Below, piece by piece: positions 34,822 to 44,860 of a stretch of 64,000 nt of DNA (its first letter is position 1; each line of letters opens with the position of its first letter). A program made the position numbers and the translations under genes. The stretch lies in contig CAUYUJ010014353.1 in NCBI GenBank assembly GCA_963575745.1, positions 66,501-130,500 on the forward strand. Reading direction: 5' to 3'. Under the pieces are notes generated by a model. It was not told the DNA's origin, did not search any database, and saw nothing but the letters and a program-made list of their open reading frames with translations. This DNA is from Prorocentrum cordatum. Lineage: Eukaryota > Sar > Dinophyceae > Prorocentrales > Prorocentraceae.

Positions 34822-34985
34822 GTGTCGCCTTGGGGAGCCAGTGTGGTCCATATTCCTGTCATCCGAGCCGCTGCAGCAGCAGGCAATGCTAAAACCATGT
34901 GGGCTCGGGCTGCGCACCAGTGAAAAAACAGTGTGAACGGAGCCAGGCACATCTGTACACGGTTAATATGCTCCTCGTTACCCTC
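34822..34985. repeat. Dispersed repeat R-C copy 2
   Basis: See 30515-30657; the copies are in the same orientation about 4.3 kb apart. Confidence 0.7.
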
Positions 34986-35398
34986 GCTCACTTGCCTTCA
35001 CATCGTCATTCTTCTTTCTCCCTCCTCATGCGCTTCCTCCTCCTCCTCCGCCTCCTCATCCTCCTCCTCTTCCTCTGTGCTCGACGCCGTCCTGCTGCTG
35101 TGACTGGGATCTGGTGTCAGGGAGTGCGCCATGGCCTTGCAGAGCAAACCCACGCGGTGATACGTGCGAGGGTAGCTCCGGTAGAGGAGAAAAGAGAACG
35201 GCGAGGCTGGCGGGCGCGTGGTCGCCGAAACCGGTCCCCAAATCCCTACCGGAGACCACCCTTGCCAATCTCTCGTACTAAGTGATCCCCTACGGCAGTG
35301 GGGCCCGAAAGAATTCCCCGGAGGAGCCGAGAAGACACATGCGGCGCGAGGCTTCACTATCCTCCTCTTAGCTTCGTCTCACCAATGTCCTCCCTGGA

Positions 35399-35502
35399 GT
35401 GGCCTGTGCCCCACTGGCCGATCTACCCCCCTGGATGGGGACGTGGCAGAAACGGTTCTTTTCGGGTCTCCAGGGGCGTATCCCGAACTGGGGGAGAGAT
35501 GA
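35399..35502. repeat. Dispersed repeat R-B copy 2
   Basis: Same order of shared blocks as 28240-28340; it is followed directly by the GAG array. Confidence 0.6.
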
Positions 35503-35722
35503 GGAGGAGGAGGAGGAGGAGGAGGAGGAGGAGGAGGAGGAGGAGGAGGAGGAGGAGGAGGAGGAGGAGGAGGAGGAGGAGGGGGAGGAGGAGGACGAGG
35601 GGGAGGAGGGGGAGCAGGAGGAGCAGGAGGAGGAGGAGGAGGAGGAGGAGGAGGAGGAGGAGGGGGAGGAAGAGGAGGAGGGGGAGGAGAAGGAGGAGCA
35701 GGAGGAGAAGGAGGAGGGTATG
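35502..35722. repeat. (GAG)n microsatellite, ~220 bp
   Basis: Nearly pure GAG/GGA, with GGAGCAGGAGGAGCAG interruptions in the right half. All long frames over it are artefacts. Confidence 0.95.
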
Positions 35723-35779
35723 AGAGTATGAGACAACCTCGAGGTCAGGCCTCGCTCGCCACACGGGCGCAGACAACTA

Positions 35780-38700
35780 TTAGCCCTCGAAATCCGAGTG
35801 GCCTAACTCTGAGAGAACCGCCTCCCTGCGGACACGTCTGTGTTCGCAGGCGAACGCCACCACGTGGGAGGGGTCTGAAAAGCCGTGCAGTTTCGCCACC
35901 TCGAAATCAATGAGAGGCGACGGCATAGCGAGGCCGTAACCACTCCCTCCCGCCCCAGACGAGTCGGCACACTCCCCCCCCCCCCACCGTCCTGGAAGCC
36001 GCCGCCGAGCGACGGCAGCAGGCGAGACCACGCGTCGACGAGCGCCTGAGGAGGCGCGCGGACCTGGTCGATGGAGGCATTGACTCTGCCTGGAAACTGC
36101 ATCTTGCGGAGCCTAGCACGCTGCGTGCGGAGGCCTGGACTGTCAGGCCCTAAGCAGCGCGCGTCCAGTCCCTTGCCCCTGCAGAAGGACTTGGCCACCG
36201 AGGCCCCACAACTGTTGCAAAAGAGCACCTGAAGTCCAGGTTCGACAGGGTCCCCTTCAGGGACAAGCAAAACGTCGGCCAGGACCACGGAATGCCCGTT
36301 AAAACACCACGGGGTCCCCAAAAACTGAATCAGGCCAGACTGAGGGCCCAAGGAGGCGGCAGCAGCATCCGCAGCCGCAGCAGCATGGGGCTCAGCAGGA
36401 GGAGGAGGGGGAGACGGCATACCGACCCCCTGCTGGTAGGGACCGACTCCTTCCTCATTCCAGGCCTGATCAGAGCAGCACCCAATGGATCATCGGGCCT
36501 GATGTCAAACAAAACATCGCTGGTGCCTTCGACGCCATCAGAGTTCAAAAACTCGGCAGCCCCGAACTTAGCCTGCGCACGAGCATGCCACGAACAGGCA
36601 GCGAGAGATAACATTTCCAGACCCTCGATGGACATAACCTGTCGAGGGGGAACGGGCCAGAGCTGGGCTCCTTTCTTGGCCCATTCGCCAGCAAGGCGAT
36701 TGTTTTTCAAGCACCACTCTTCGTGGTCATTCGCCGCTGACTCGAGAGGAACATGCGCTCTGACCTGGTGGGCGCGAGCCCGAGTCCCCACCCCGCCCCA
36801 CCAAGACTCCCAGAAATGCTTCCTAGGGTTGCCTGGGTCCAGGGCCGTGCCAGAGTTGAGCGCGGCACCAATGGAGCCAAGGCAGTCTGAGTACACTTCG
36901 AGCGGATCCTCCTCAGTCCACTCAGCAATCTGAGAGAGAACAAAAAACGCATAATCTCCACCGTCCCTGGCAGTCTGCTCAGGGGCTAGGCGGGGGGGGG
37001 GGGGGCAATCCCGTAGACTGCAGCCACTAGCTGTCCAGCAGGGTCCGTTTTGATGATCGACCACCCAGCCCTGCTAAGGCCAGCCAACGTCGCGCGGCAC
37101 GCACTGCCGTCAACAAACACAGGTCCCGAGAACCGCCAGCCCACAGGAACCCCAAACCACCTCCGAAGGTGCTCAGGATTGGGAATGGCCTTGGGGAAGC
37201 AACGGGCAGGCGAAGGGAAGAGACAGCGACAAAAGAGTTCAGCAGCAGTCTCTCCGCATTTGTCCCTGACTCTTCTGGCCGCGCCCTGTAAGAACGCTGG
37301 GCGCTCCTCCCGCCCTATGTCCGCCAAGCAGGGGCATTCGTACATTCGATGGTAGAGGGTGCCGCGCGCACCTTCGCATAAACAACACCTGCCATGAACA
37401 CTCTTGCTGTGATCAAACAAACGAGCCTGGGTCGAGTGGCTGCCTCCCACCAAGGAACGCAGGACGTGACGTGGTGGTGGTGGCGGTGGTGGTGGGGGGG
37501 GGGCAGGTGTCAGAGAACTTTTCCCCAAGCAACTTTCGCAGCGGCGACCAATGGAGCGGGCTGACCCGGGCAACAGCAATGCGACGCATGGCCAGGACGT
37601 CCGAGGCCTCGAGCGCTGCGGAACGAATCCTCCCACAGCAAAACCCAGGGGAAACTCAAGAACGGAGAACTCGTCGTCCTGAGTCTGAAAGGTGAATGCC
37701 GACGGCATCCTAACACCGATCCCGGCCATGCAAAGCAAAAGAGCAGCCGCAGGGTCCACGCATTGGGCACAGGGGCGGGACCGAGAAAGAAGGGGGCGAC
37801 CAGCGCCCCAGCAAACCTCCAGGGGCCTGCGTCCAGGAAGAGCCGAGGTGGCCGCAACGGCCCAATGTTTAGTAACTTCCACAGCGTGGACCACAAACGG
37901 ATCTCGAAAGGCGCCTCGGGGAGTCGCGCGCAGGCGCAGTCCGACAGACGCGCCAGCTGGCAGCCGCCCCTCGGCCTTGAGGGCCGCGACGCGAAGGCCA
38001 TGCAGCTTATGATCCGACAACCCCGTCACCGCCGAAACCCGCGCCGCCGCCGCCGTAGGAGACCCCCATCATAGTCGTGCTGACTGCGGCGCCTGCTTCG
38101 CGGAGCTGCACAACTTTGCGCGCAACCCGTTGAGACTTAGCCAGGCGCTTGTTTTCTTCTGCCACTCTGCGGGCCGAGCCGTCGTGGGCGTCTGTGCCCA
38201 GATTGCGAGCACCGACCAGGCGATCATCTTCCTTGAGAGAACACCTGGTCGACAGCATCTCCGAAAGTTCACGACTACTGGACAGAAACCCCGTCTTGTC
38301 CCAGTTGACTTCAAGGCGCTTCTGCTCCAGGCCCTCAACAAGGGCCACCATTGCGCCAGGAAGCTGGCTGACAACTTGCGCCAGGGGCCCAACCGCCTGG
38401 AGAAGAAAATCACCCGCGAGGCTTTGAAAGCGGACCAAAAGAAACCTCCTCTGGAGCTCGATGAGGAGGGTGTGCACCAGCAGCCTGGCGAGAGCCAGCG
38501 CGCACGAGCAGCCCGCGGCCACTGTGCCATTAGCAGAGATGGGCGCCGAAACTGCCCGCTCCCACACCGCCCTGCGCAGGGGCCTGCACGCCGCGCACAG
38601 GCACTGCAGGAGAACGAGAGGGAAACCTGTGACCACCGCCTCCCTCACAAGCTCCTCGTGAGAGATGAATTCGTAGTATTTACCGAGGCCCAGTACACCA

Positions 38701-38948
38701 CTGGTAACACTGAAATTGCTGAGTCGAGCGAAACGCTGGAGGATATTGTGAACATGTCCAGACCTGCCACAAGTGTGCCCCGAATCACCCCAGAAGGCTG
38801 GGCTGGCAAGAGAACGCTCCCAGTTCCGAGCGACGGGTTGGCGAAGCGTGGACCAAACTCTGCGCCGCAATGGATAGAGCACAATGGGACGAACCCCATC
38901 CTGTGGGCTGGCTGTTAGAGAACACCAGGAGTGTCCACAAGTCAACGC
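35780..38948 (-). pseudogene. LINE-2 ORF2, 3' half: RT (from motif 1), RNase H, zinc tail
   Basis: Continues the LINE-2 RT that stops at 61294. It begins in the linker before GVRPIVLYPLRRRVWSTL and runs through a degenerate motif A (VLGLGKYYEF), degenerate motif C (SLAGDFLLQ), a C2HC knuckle (CCLCEGARGTLYHRMYEC), RNase H (FVDGSA; ARDGGDYAFF; VYSDCLGS; NNRLAGEWAKKGA) and a CxxC tail (FCNSCGASVAKSF), ending HRRVRREAVLSELGHSDFEG and stop at 35780. Frame changes occur near 38010, at the G14 run near 36996, near 36430 and at the C run near 35980. Several active-site acids are Gly, so the enzyme is dead. It belongs to the same element as 61294-63260. Confidence 0.85.
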
Positions 38949-38951
38949 TGT
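38949..38951. repeat. TGT target-site duplication, left of giant insertion
   Basis: TGT immediately outside the left TIR; the same triplet is at 61294-61296 immediately outside the right TIR. Confidence 0.6.
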
Positions 38952-38985
38952 CCCTGACCTCCACCGTCATGAGTTTCTCACGACG
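38952..38985 (+). repeat. Left terminal inverted repeat (34 bp)
   Basis: 33 of 34 bases match the complement of 61260-61292 and flanking base (C versus T inside CTCACGAC). The inner part already contains the subterminal motif CTCACGAC. Confidence 0.9.
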
Positions 38986-39056
38986 TCCTGAAACGTCATG
39001 AGTTTAACTCACGACGCCAGAGAAAACTCACGACATCGCGAAAAACTCAAGACAAC
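38986..39056. repeat. Left subterminal motif array
   Basis: GTCATGAGTTT (complement AAACTCATGAC) and AACTCACGAC or AACTCAAGAC recur four to five times within 75 bp of the left TIR. In EnSpm-type transposons such arrays bind the element's own protein; that role here is inference. Confidence 0.65.
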
Positions 39057-39299
39057 ACATCAAAATGATTATGGTAGTTCAAAACAACCAAGATAATGAA
39101 AAACATTGTTGTCTTTATAAAACAAAATGGCGACCCAATTAGTTCGAAACAAAACTGTCGTTGTGGCTGGAGTGGCCCAGATATTCGCGTTGGGCCTGTA
39201 GTTGTAGCATTGGAGCTTTTGCGAGAGCTTTGGGGTCCCTCGGAGCCTTTAACTGCGGGAGCACCGCGCGCGCGCGCTTCCTAGATTCAGTTTTGTAGT

Positions 39300-39590
39300 A
39301 TAAAAATATGGAAAAACGACGCGTTCCTTCGGCCTCCTTAAAGGGCACCAGAAATTTTCGAATTCGTTTTTGGAATGAAATGTGGATTTATTAGTGGTGA
39401 ATAATATACACGCGAAGCTCAGCGGAGCGCCGCCGCGCGCGCGGCGGCGCTCTGCTAAACTTAGCTTGTGTATTATTCACCATTAATAAATCTACATCTA
39501 ATTCCAAAAACGAAATCGAAAAATTCTGGTGCCCTTTAAGGAGGCCGAAGGAACGCGTCGGGTTTTCCATATTTTTATAGAATCTACTAT
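39300..39590. repeat. Long foldback: 130-bp arms around GC-rich centre
   Basis: The left arm 39300-39430 (GACGCGTTCCTTCGGCCTCC, AAAGGGCACCAGAAATTTTC) is repeated as its complement at 39450-39590, about a CGCCGCCGCGCGCGCGGCGGCG centre near 39442. A third copy in left-arm orientation is at 60850-60970, near the other end of the transposon. Confidence 0.85.

Positions 39591-39675
<85 letters not shown>
39584..39675. repeat. (CTA)n microsatellite
   Basis: About 28 CTA/ACT units directly inside the foldback. The complement (GTA)n lies at the mirror-image place at 60661-60840. Confidence 0.95.
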
Positions 39676-39676
<1 letters not shown>

Positions 39677-39699
39677 GGGGCAGAAAACAGATTCAGACA

Positions 39700-40940
39700 T
39701 GCCGTCGGTAGGAACCGCAGAAATTTGCATTATTAGTAATATTAGTAATATAGTACATGTGTATTTTGCGAAGAGGAATGCAGGGGGCATGTTTTTCACA
39801 ACACACATTGTTCAAGCACGCATGTGCAAGCAGCCTTTGCGACAAGGCCTTGTCGAGCAACGGCAACGCCCAGGTGACAACATTCAACTGGACATCTTCT
39901 GCCGAGGACCAGACAGAGAAATTATCGAGAATCTGTTTCTTTTCCGTTGAAGCCTTTGGAGCCTTTTGCGGGGGCTTTTGGGGCCATTTGCGGGGGCCTG
40001 CGTTTCTTTGTTTGTTTTTTTGTTTTTTTGTCGTTGTTTGTTGTTGTTTTGTTTTGTTTTCTGAGAGAGGGCAAGGAGGACAGTGCAAACTGCGAGAGGC
40101 AGACAAACAAGAAAAACAGCTGTGCCGTCGTCTGGATAACACTCGCTTGTGCTATATATGTATATATATATATGTATATATATATGTATTGAGTGTTTTC
40201 CAGGGGCGGCAACATACCAATCGTGCAGATGAAATGCGGGAACACGGCCTCGACCCGGCAGGGTAGCCACGCGGCCTCGACGTTGCGCCGACAAGCCTTG
40301 GCCATTCCTCTTCCCCCTCCCCCTCCTCCTCCTCCTCGCCCTCCTCCTCCTCCTCATCTTCCCCGAGCCTTTCGGGGAGATTCCTATATTTGCCCGTGCG
40401 TGACCCGAGGAACAAAGCAATCGTGAGGAGTGATGGGCACATATATGGAATACTATACCGACTAGTTCGGAACATTCCCATCTCCCCCGTGGGTCCAGGA
40501 AGTGGGGCGAGGATATATGGGCACATATGGAAGAATATTCAAAGTGGGGGTTTGGAGGGTTGGGAAAACGGAGGCAACCCCATGTCTCTTCACGCAGCGG
40601 ATCTGGCGTTCAGTACGCAGCCGCAGCGCCTACCGCCACGCTGCAGCCCACCACCTCGCATGGTGAACCCTCTCCTCCCGTTCCCCTCGTCCTCCTCCTC
40701 CCGTTCCTTATCTTCGTTTTCCTTCGCCCACCCCCTCGTATGGTGAGCCCTCTCGGGGGGGGGCGCCCCATGCATGGTGAGACATATTGAAACGGAGCGC
40801 CCCCCCCCCTGGTGAAACATATTCAAGCGGAGCGGGCCCGTGCCTCGCGTCCGCTCTTGCGTCCTCCTCCTCCTTCTCTTCTTTATCCTCATCTTGTTCC
40901 TCATTTTCCTTTTCCTCTGCTTCCGATTATGCCTCCTCCT
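39700..40940. other. No clear gene; short minus-strand coding-like segment
   Basis: 39770-39910 on the minus strand reads LLDKALSQRLLAHACLNN then CCEKHAPCIPLRK, which is protein-like but short and unrecognised. The rest is T-rich sequence (39995-40060), (TA)n at 40152-40190 and CTC tracts. Confidence 0.35.
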
Positions 40941-40944
40941 GTTC

Positions 40945-41442
40945 CACCTTCTTCCTTCCCGCGCTTGGTTCCGAGAGAGGAAACGCAGGCCTGCTGCGAA
41001 GTGCGCGGCCTGTCGTTTCTCGCTGGGGAAAAAAAGGGAACGCCATTTCCTTCCTCCTCCTCCTCCTCCTCTTCCTCCTCCTTCTCTTTCTTCCACCTTC
41101 CTTCCCGCGCTTGGCTCCGAGAGCGGAGGAAACGCAGGCCTGCTGCGAAGTGCGCGGCCTGTCGTTTCTCTCTGGAGAAAAAAATGGAACGTCATGTCCT
41201 TCCTCCTCCTCCTATTCCTCCGCCTTCTCTGTTTCCACCTTCCTTCCCACGCTTGGCTCCGAGAGCGGAGGAAACGCAGGCCTGCTGCGAAGTGCGCGGC
41301 CTGTCGTTTCTCTCTGGAGAAAAAATGGAACGCCATTTCCTTCCTCCTCCTCTTCCTCCTCCTTCTCTTTTTCCACCTTCCTTCCCACGCTTGGCTCCGA
41401 GAGCGGAGGAAACGCAGGCCCGCTGCGAAACGCGCGGCCTGA
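40945..41442. repeat. ~145-bp tandem repeat, 4 copies
   Basis: Each unit has CCTTCC(C)(A/G)CGCTTGG(C/T)TCCG, GGAAACGCAGGCC(T/C)GCTGCG, a CGCGGCCTGTCGTTTCTC block, AAAAA(T)GGAACG and a CTCCTC tract. Units start near 40948, 41097, 41240 and 41380. Confidence 0.85.
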
Positions 41443-41666
41443 TCATGAACAGCTCCGCCCTCAGGAGCGCCTGAAGCGCACCATGCTTCTGCCGCACGGC
41501 CCCTTGGTGAAACATACTCAAGGAAAGACGCAGCACGGGGCCCTCTGCGCTAAATTGCGATGATCGTTCGTCTCATGAGAAGCGAGATCGATGATCATTT
41601 GTCTGGTTAGAAGGGTTCCCCCTCATCATTCCTCATTGTTCCCTCTTCATTCACCATCCAAAGAAC

Positions 41667-44403
41667 TCAACAATGTTCGATGAGAACTTTCTCTAAAAAA
41701 CGGGTGTAGAACGTGGGGCCAGCGTGCAGCGATTTTGCGACCCGACCCATCAGACGGTTCTCTTGTTCGTCTGCGTAGGTCCAATAAAAACGGGGGTTCC
41801 CGTGGGTTTCCACGTATTCGGGGATGTGGAAGGCCATGTGGTGCTTAAAAAGTTTGTGGCCCCCAGCCCCTTTCCAAAAATGAAGAAACCTTAACATGGC
41901 CTTCTGAAGGCGATCGCGGCCACCATCGGACATCCGACGTGGCTCGCGCATCATCACATCCTGGGCTTCATGGAGAGCCTTGGCGGCGATGGCAATGTTG
42001 GGCCCATGAGGGCCTAAAAAACGCAAACTGTCCGAGCACAGCTGCACAGCAAACGGTATCAAATGGCGTGTCTCGGCGGCTTTAGCTTTCAACCTGGGGA
42101 ATTGGTTCTCTTTCGCGGGGGCGAACATCTTATAGGTGATCCGATTGATACGGCACCTTTTCCCACGAGGCAGCGGCGTTGCAAGGTAGAACGCCCGAAG
42201 TCGCCTGGGAATGGGACTCTCCCCAAGCACTGATCGAGACGCCACCTTCCTGGCTAGACGGCGTTCGCGTTGTTTTTTTGGGGTGCCCTCCAGCCCCTGC
42301 CTCCTCCTCCTCCTCCTCATCCTTGTCCTCGTCTCCCTCCTCATCCTCCTCCTCCGTCTCCTCCTCCTCCTCCCCTTGCCCCCCCAACGCCGCAATCCAC
42401 CATCTTGCCAGGAAGTGGTCATTCGAACAATGCCCGTGGGGAGCCCGATTCGGCCTCCTCAAGTGAAGCAGGTTGTCGTGTTTCCGTAACTTTGCGTTCG
42501 CTCTCAGCGAGCGTGCAAAGTTATTCTTACACACACGATGAAAGATCAAACCAATAAGGCATTGTGAGCACCCGAGATCCAATATGCGCATCACGTCAAG
42601 GTGAACATTGTTCACAGAAAAGCCAACAACCGAGAACAGGGGGCATAACAAGTTGAGACCCATTCCAGCTTTGTTGTCAAAGAAAGTCAACCGCAAGGGT
42701 GGAACGAGTTCGCGTAATCGATGAATGTCTTTGACAGGGCCAGCTTCGATGAGGCGCATCCCTGGTTCGAGGTTCAGTCCGCGAACTTGCTGAAACGTGG
42801 CGAAACCGCCGTAAACCTCGTCAAAACGCACGCAAGCTAACAGCATGTCAAACTGAGCTCTCGTGGGAACGTCGATTTCGATCGTAGATCGTTGCACCAT
42901 GATCTGGTAAGCGGTTGCATCCCGTGGGACCCACGTACATTGGGAGTAGGTTGCAGGCCAATTGTATAGCTCATTTTTTTTGCACCCACATTTGAAACAT
43001 GGGTTCTCGACGTTGGACCAGGTTTTAAATCCAAGCGCGCTGACGATATCCAGCAAGTCGGCCCTCAGTTCAGTGAGGGCCCCAATCCAACCAGATGCGA
43101 GGGGCTGACCAGCCCTAGCAATGCGGGCAGCATCCGTGAAAGGTTCACCGAGATGGTTGGACAACGGATGGCGCCCATCGCCGAGAATATTAAACGACCA
43201 AGCGATAACGCGAAGCAATGTCCCAAAGGTGCAATACCCACGACAACCGCACTTGCAAACGTCAGACTTCCTGAGGGCTGCTATCAGATACCTGCAGGCC
43301 CACCGTGGGAGACAAACAATATACAAAACCCCCATCACCCCCTCAACCCCCTATCATCCCCATCATCCCATCATCCCCTCATCCCTCTCCTGGATCCTGC
43401 CCCCCCTCCCCTCTATAGGAGCCCTGGTCCCTGTGCCTCAGCCTGGGCGTACTAGCGCGCGGGAGCACGCCACTCCGCCGATGTTGCTCGGGTCGGGCGC
43501 AGGATGGTCGAAACCACGTGCCAGCGCCCAACTCCGAGACAGTTCGGCTGATGGCTTCCCGGACTACACCAGGGTGTGCGACAGGAACAGGGCCCCAGGA
43601 CTCATGCGTCCTGGCGCCCTGTTCCCGTCACAGGAACAGGGCCCCAAGACACATGCACACATATTCATGTTTGTTTCCCAGTTGTGCCTCTTCCCAGTGA
43701 GGAGATTCGTACAGCAATGTGCAAAAAATGAATCTTTGCGCGTGTGTGGCACGCCGTCAGAGAAATACCCAACAGGCGCAGCACGACCTGGGCAGCGCTG
43801 AACCAGCTCGTGGTCAGCAAAGGTCGGCGACAGCATATCAGGATCAACATTGATGCATAGGGGGCCAAACTGCGCGCTGATGTGAGTGCGTGTGGTTCCT
43901 CCCCGCATCTCCTCCCCCTTTTCCCTCCTCCCTCTGTGCCGCGCGCACGCGCGCGCGCACCAACGTGCATGATGGCACCCTTAACTCGGATCCCAGTCAG
44001 CTGGGGAATCAGAAAACGCTCTCGAAAACTGTTCGTGCGGCAAGTTCATCGGAAACGGCACGAGCTCCCTTGAATTCGTAGCCTCGTCCCACATGGGAAC
44101 TTGGGTCCAGTAAAAGGAAGCGCCAGCACGAACTCCAATCGCGGTCCTCACGTGTTCAGCCTGGTGTGTAGACGATGGGTCCAGGGCTAAATCACAAACA
44201 CCGCGCGCACCAGCTCGCGTGGCATGGAACGCAAGGGAACACACGGCAGTGGCACTGAGCTCGCCACGCTTATAGGCCTCCAATATCCACGTCCGCAGGC
44301 CAGTGCCATCGAACGCCTCAGCCGCCTCATCGACCACCGACGCACCCTGGTGGCGGAGAGCAGAGCCCACGAGCAACCTCGTTCCAGCAGCCCTCGACGC
44401 CAT
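41667..44403 (-). CDS. Transposase-like protein, several exons, zinc motifs
   Basis: Best candidate for the enzyme that moved the 22-kb element. Exon 1 from ATG 44403 (MASRAAGTRLLVGSALRH) ends near 43985 (NLPHEQFSRAFSDSPADWDP). Exon 2, about 43870-43690, has VGYFSDGVPHTRKDSFFAHC and TNLLTGKRH. Exon 3 starts near 43290 with ALRKSDVCKCGCRGYCTF, then AGQPLASGWIGALTELRADL, ENPCFKCGCKKNELYNW, HLDVMRILDLGCSQ and VCKNNFARSLRANAK. After an acidic, CTC-encoded tract with a frame change near 42300 comes HLIPFAVQLCSDSLRFLGPH, then HIPEYVETHGNPRFYW and TYADEQENRLMG, and the stop at 41667. The late H-I-P-E...D-E-x-E order resembles the end of TNP2/Plavaka-type DDE transposases. I recognise it as a family multiplied in dinoflagellates; the transposase label is inference. 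About 700 aa in all. Confidence 0.6.
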
Positions 44404-44457
44404 CGAAGTGGAAGGCGGGATCCAGCGGAAAGATGGACATGCGAGGGAAGCCCGAAA

Positions 44458-44557
44458 TCTCGAATCAAAACAGCTACGGACAACTATTGGTATGTGAACC
44501 ACCTCGGAGCAAATCTCGGAACAACGGAAATCGCAGCAACCTCGAAACAAAACCGCT
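44458..44557 (-). other. Two SL-like degenerate motifs upstream of transposase-like gene
   Basis: 44480-44459 matches the SL at 17 of 22 positions, all five differences being transitions; 44556-44536 matches at about 15 of 21. Both read toward the ATG at 44403. They could be old SL relics of a retroposed ancestor or a chance repeat, since the two also resemble each other. Confidence 0.35.
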
Positions 44558-44646
44558 ACAGACACATACATCCCGATAGAGTCTACGACATCAAGACATG
44601 CGCTGGGTTGCCAGACGAACCTAGTTTGGAAGCATGGTTCGTGTTG

Positions 44647-44823
44647 TTACCCTTCTGATGTTGTTTCTGGTGATGCCGTTGCCGATGCATCCTTGAGATC
44701 GTAGGGCTCTAATGTGGTTGTTGTTGGTGTTGTTGTTGTTGTTGTTGTGGTGGTGGTTGTTGGTGTTGTTGGTGTTGTTGGTGGTGTTGATGTTGTTGTT
44801 GTTGTTGTTGTTGCTGTTGGTGC

Positions 44824-44860
<37 letters not shown>

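Noticed and set aside
35502-35730. Poly-Glu, poly-Arg or poly-Leu proteins over GAG arrays
   Set aside because: Microsatellite translation in all frames; no flanking coding signal.
38952-39060. Terminal inverted repeat read as the natural end of LINE-2
   Set aside because: LINEs have no TIRs, and the LINE reading continues in register at the far side of the insertion.
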